Shown here piece by piece: positions 63,805 through 64,000 of a DNA stretch of 64,000 nucleotides. Position 1 is the stretch's first letter; each line of letters starts with the position of its first letter. A program made the translations under genes and the position numbers. The DNA comes from Candidatus Alistipes faecigallinarum (GTDB taxonomy: Bacteria > Bacteroidota > Bacteroidia > Bacteroidales > Rikenellaceae). Where the stretch lies: assembly GCA_019115605.1 (NCBI GenBank), contig DXDG01000027.1:1-64000 (forward strand). Reading direction: 5' to 3'. Under the pieces are notes generated by a model. It saw only the letters and a program-made list of their open reading frames with translations, did not search any database and was not told where the DNA came from.

Positions 63805-64000
63805 ATGTTACGCCGTCTGTCGGTCGAAAATTACGCGCTCATCGACAAGCTCGAAATGGAGCTGGATCCCCACCTGAACATCATCACGGGTGAGACGGGC
63901 GCCGGCAAGTCAATCCTGCTGGGAGCTCTCGGGCTGCTGCTGGGCGGCAAAAACGACGGCGCGGCCATGAAGGACGCGGCGCGCAACTGCACCGTCGAGG
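63805..64000 (+). CDS. recN: DNA repair protein RecN (5' part, runs off window)
   Basis: First 65 codons only. MLRRLSVENYALIDKLEMEL and Walker A GETGAGKS (about 29-36) fit the SMC-like ATPase RecN, which acts in double-strand break repair. Gene order after coaBC supports it. The gene continues beyond base 64000. Confidence 0.92.
   Translation, partial: MLRRLSVENYALIDKLEMELDPHLNIITGETGAGKSILLGALGLLLGGKNDGAAMKDAARNCTVE

Noticed and set aside
1..64000. CRISPR arrays, insertion sequences, integrases, rRNA operons
   Set aside because: I looked for regularly spaced repeats, transposase-like proteins, terminal inverted repeats and rRNA sequence and found none in the window.

Overview
The window looks like a chromosomal segment of a GC-rich member of the Bacteroidales, most like Alistipes (Rikenellaceae). 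The evidence is the Bacteroidota-type promoter element (TAnnTTTG, sometimes with TTTG about 20 bases upstream) before many genes, the bamD-rpoZ-coaBC-recN cluster, an 11-gene nuo operon without nuoEFG, a BACON-type surface lipoprotein, and tryptophanase. The genus is inferred; no 16S or ribosomal marker is present.

Layout. 1-9451 is an AT-rich accessory block with two defence modules. The first is a pair of DUF262 genes, the upstream one interrupted by an in-frame TAG and running off the window. The second is a complete four-gene Wadjet operon (jetABCD, minus strand). From 9700 the GC content rises and core genes begin: a QueD-like enzyme with a zinc ribbon, a small membrane protein, a heavy-metal RND efflux operon (adaptor, pump, TolC-like channel) and purC. 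At 18360-20201 two near-identical tRNA-Val genes, each with its own terminator, flank an AT-rich segment with one orphan gene; tRNA-Asn follows.

20527-24786 is one plus-strand run: a DUF1573 protein, the NfnAB-type flavoprotein pair and a secreted phosphodiester glycosidase. 24884-26507 (minus) holds a family 9 glycosyltransferase and a DUF4254 protein. 26584-31061 (plus) holds a glucosaminidase-LysM protein, a conserved unknown, a DPP-IV-type peptidase and an alkylguanine methyltransferase, whose end overlaps a convergent Alg9-like mannosyltransferase gene. 32704-42531 (minus) is nuoABCDHIJKLMN. tnaA follows on the plus strand, then asd with a class A penicillin-binding protein, then an unusual protease-like, propeller and barrel protein coupled to a SUI1/YciH gene.

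The last part has a DUF4435 protein, a BACON/beta-helix lipoprotein, aspartokinase, a prolyl oligopeptidase, dapD-birA, gcvH, greA and the bamD-rpoZ-coaBC-recN run. asd, lysC and dapD supply the aspartate/diaminopimelate pathway from three separate places. The Nfn pair and the NuoEFG-less complex I together suggest ferredoxin-linked energy metabolism.
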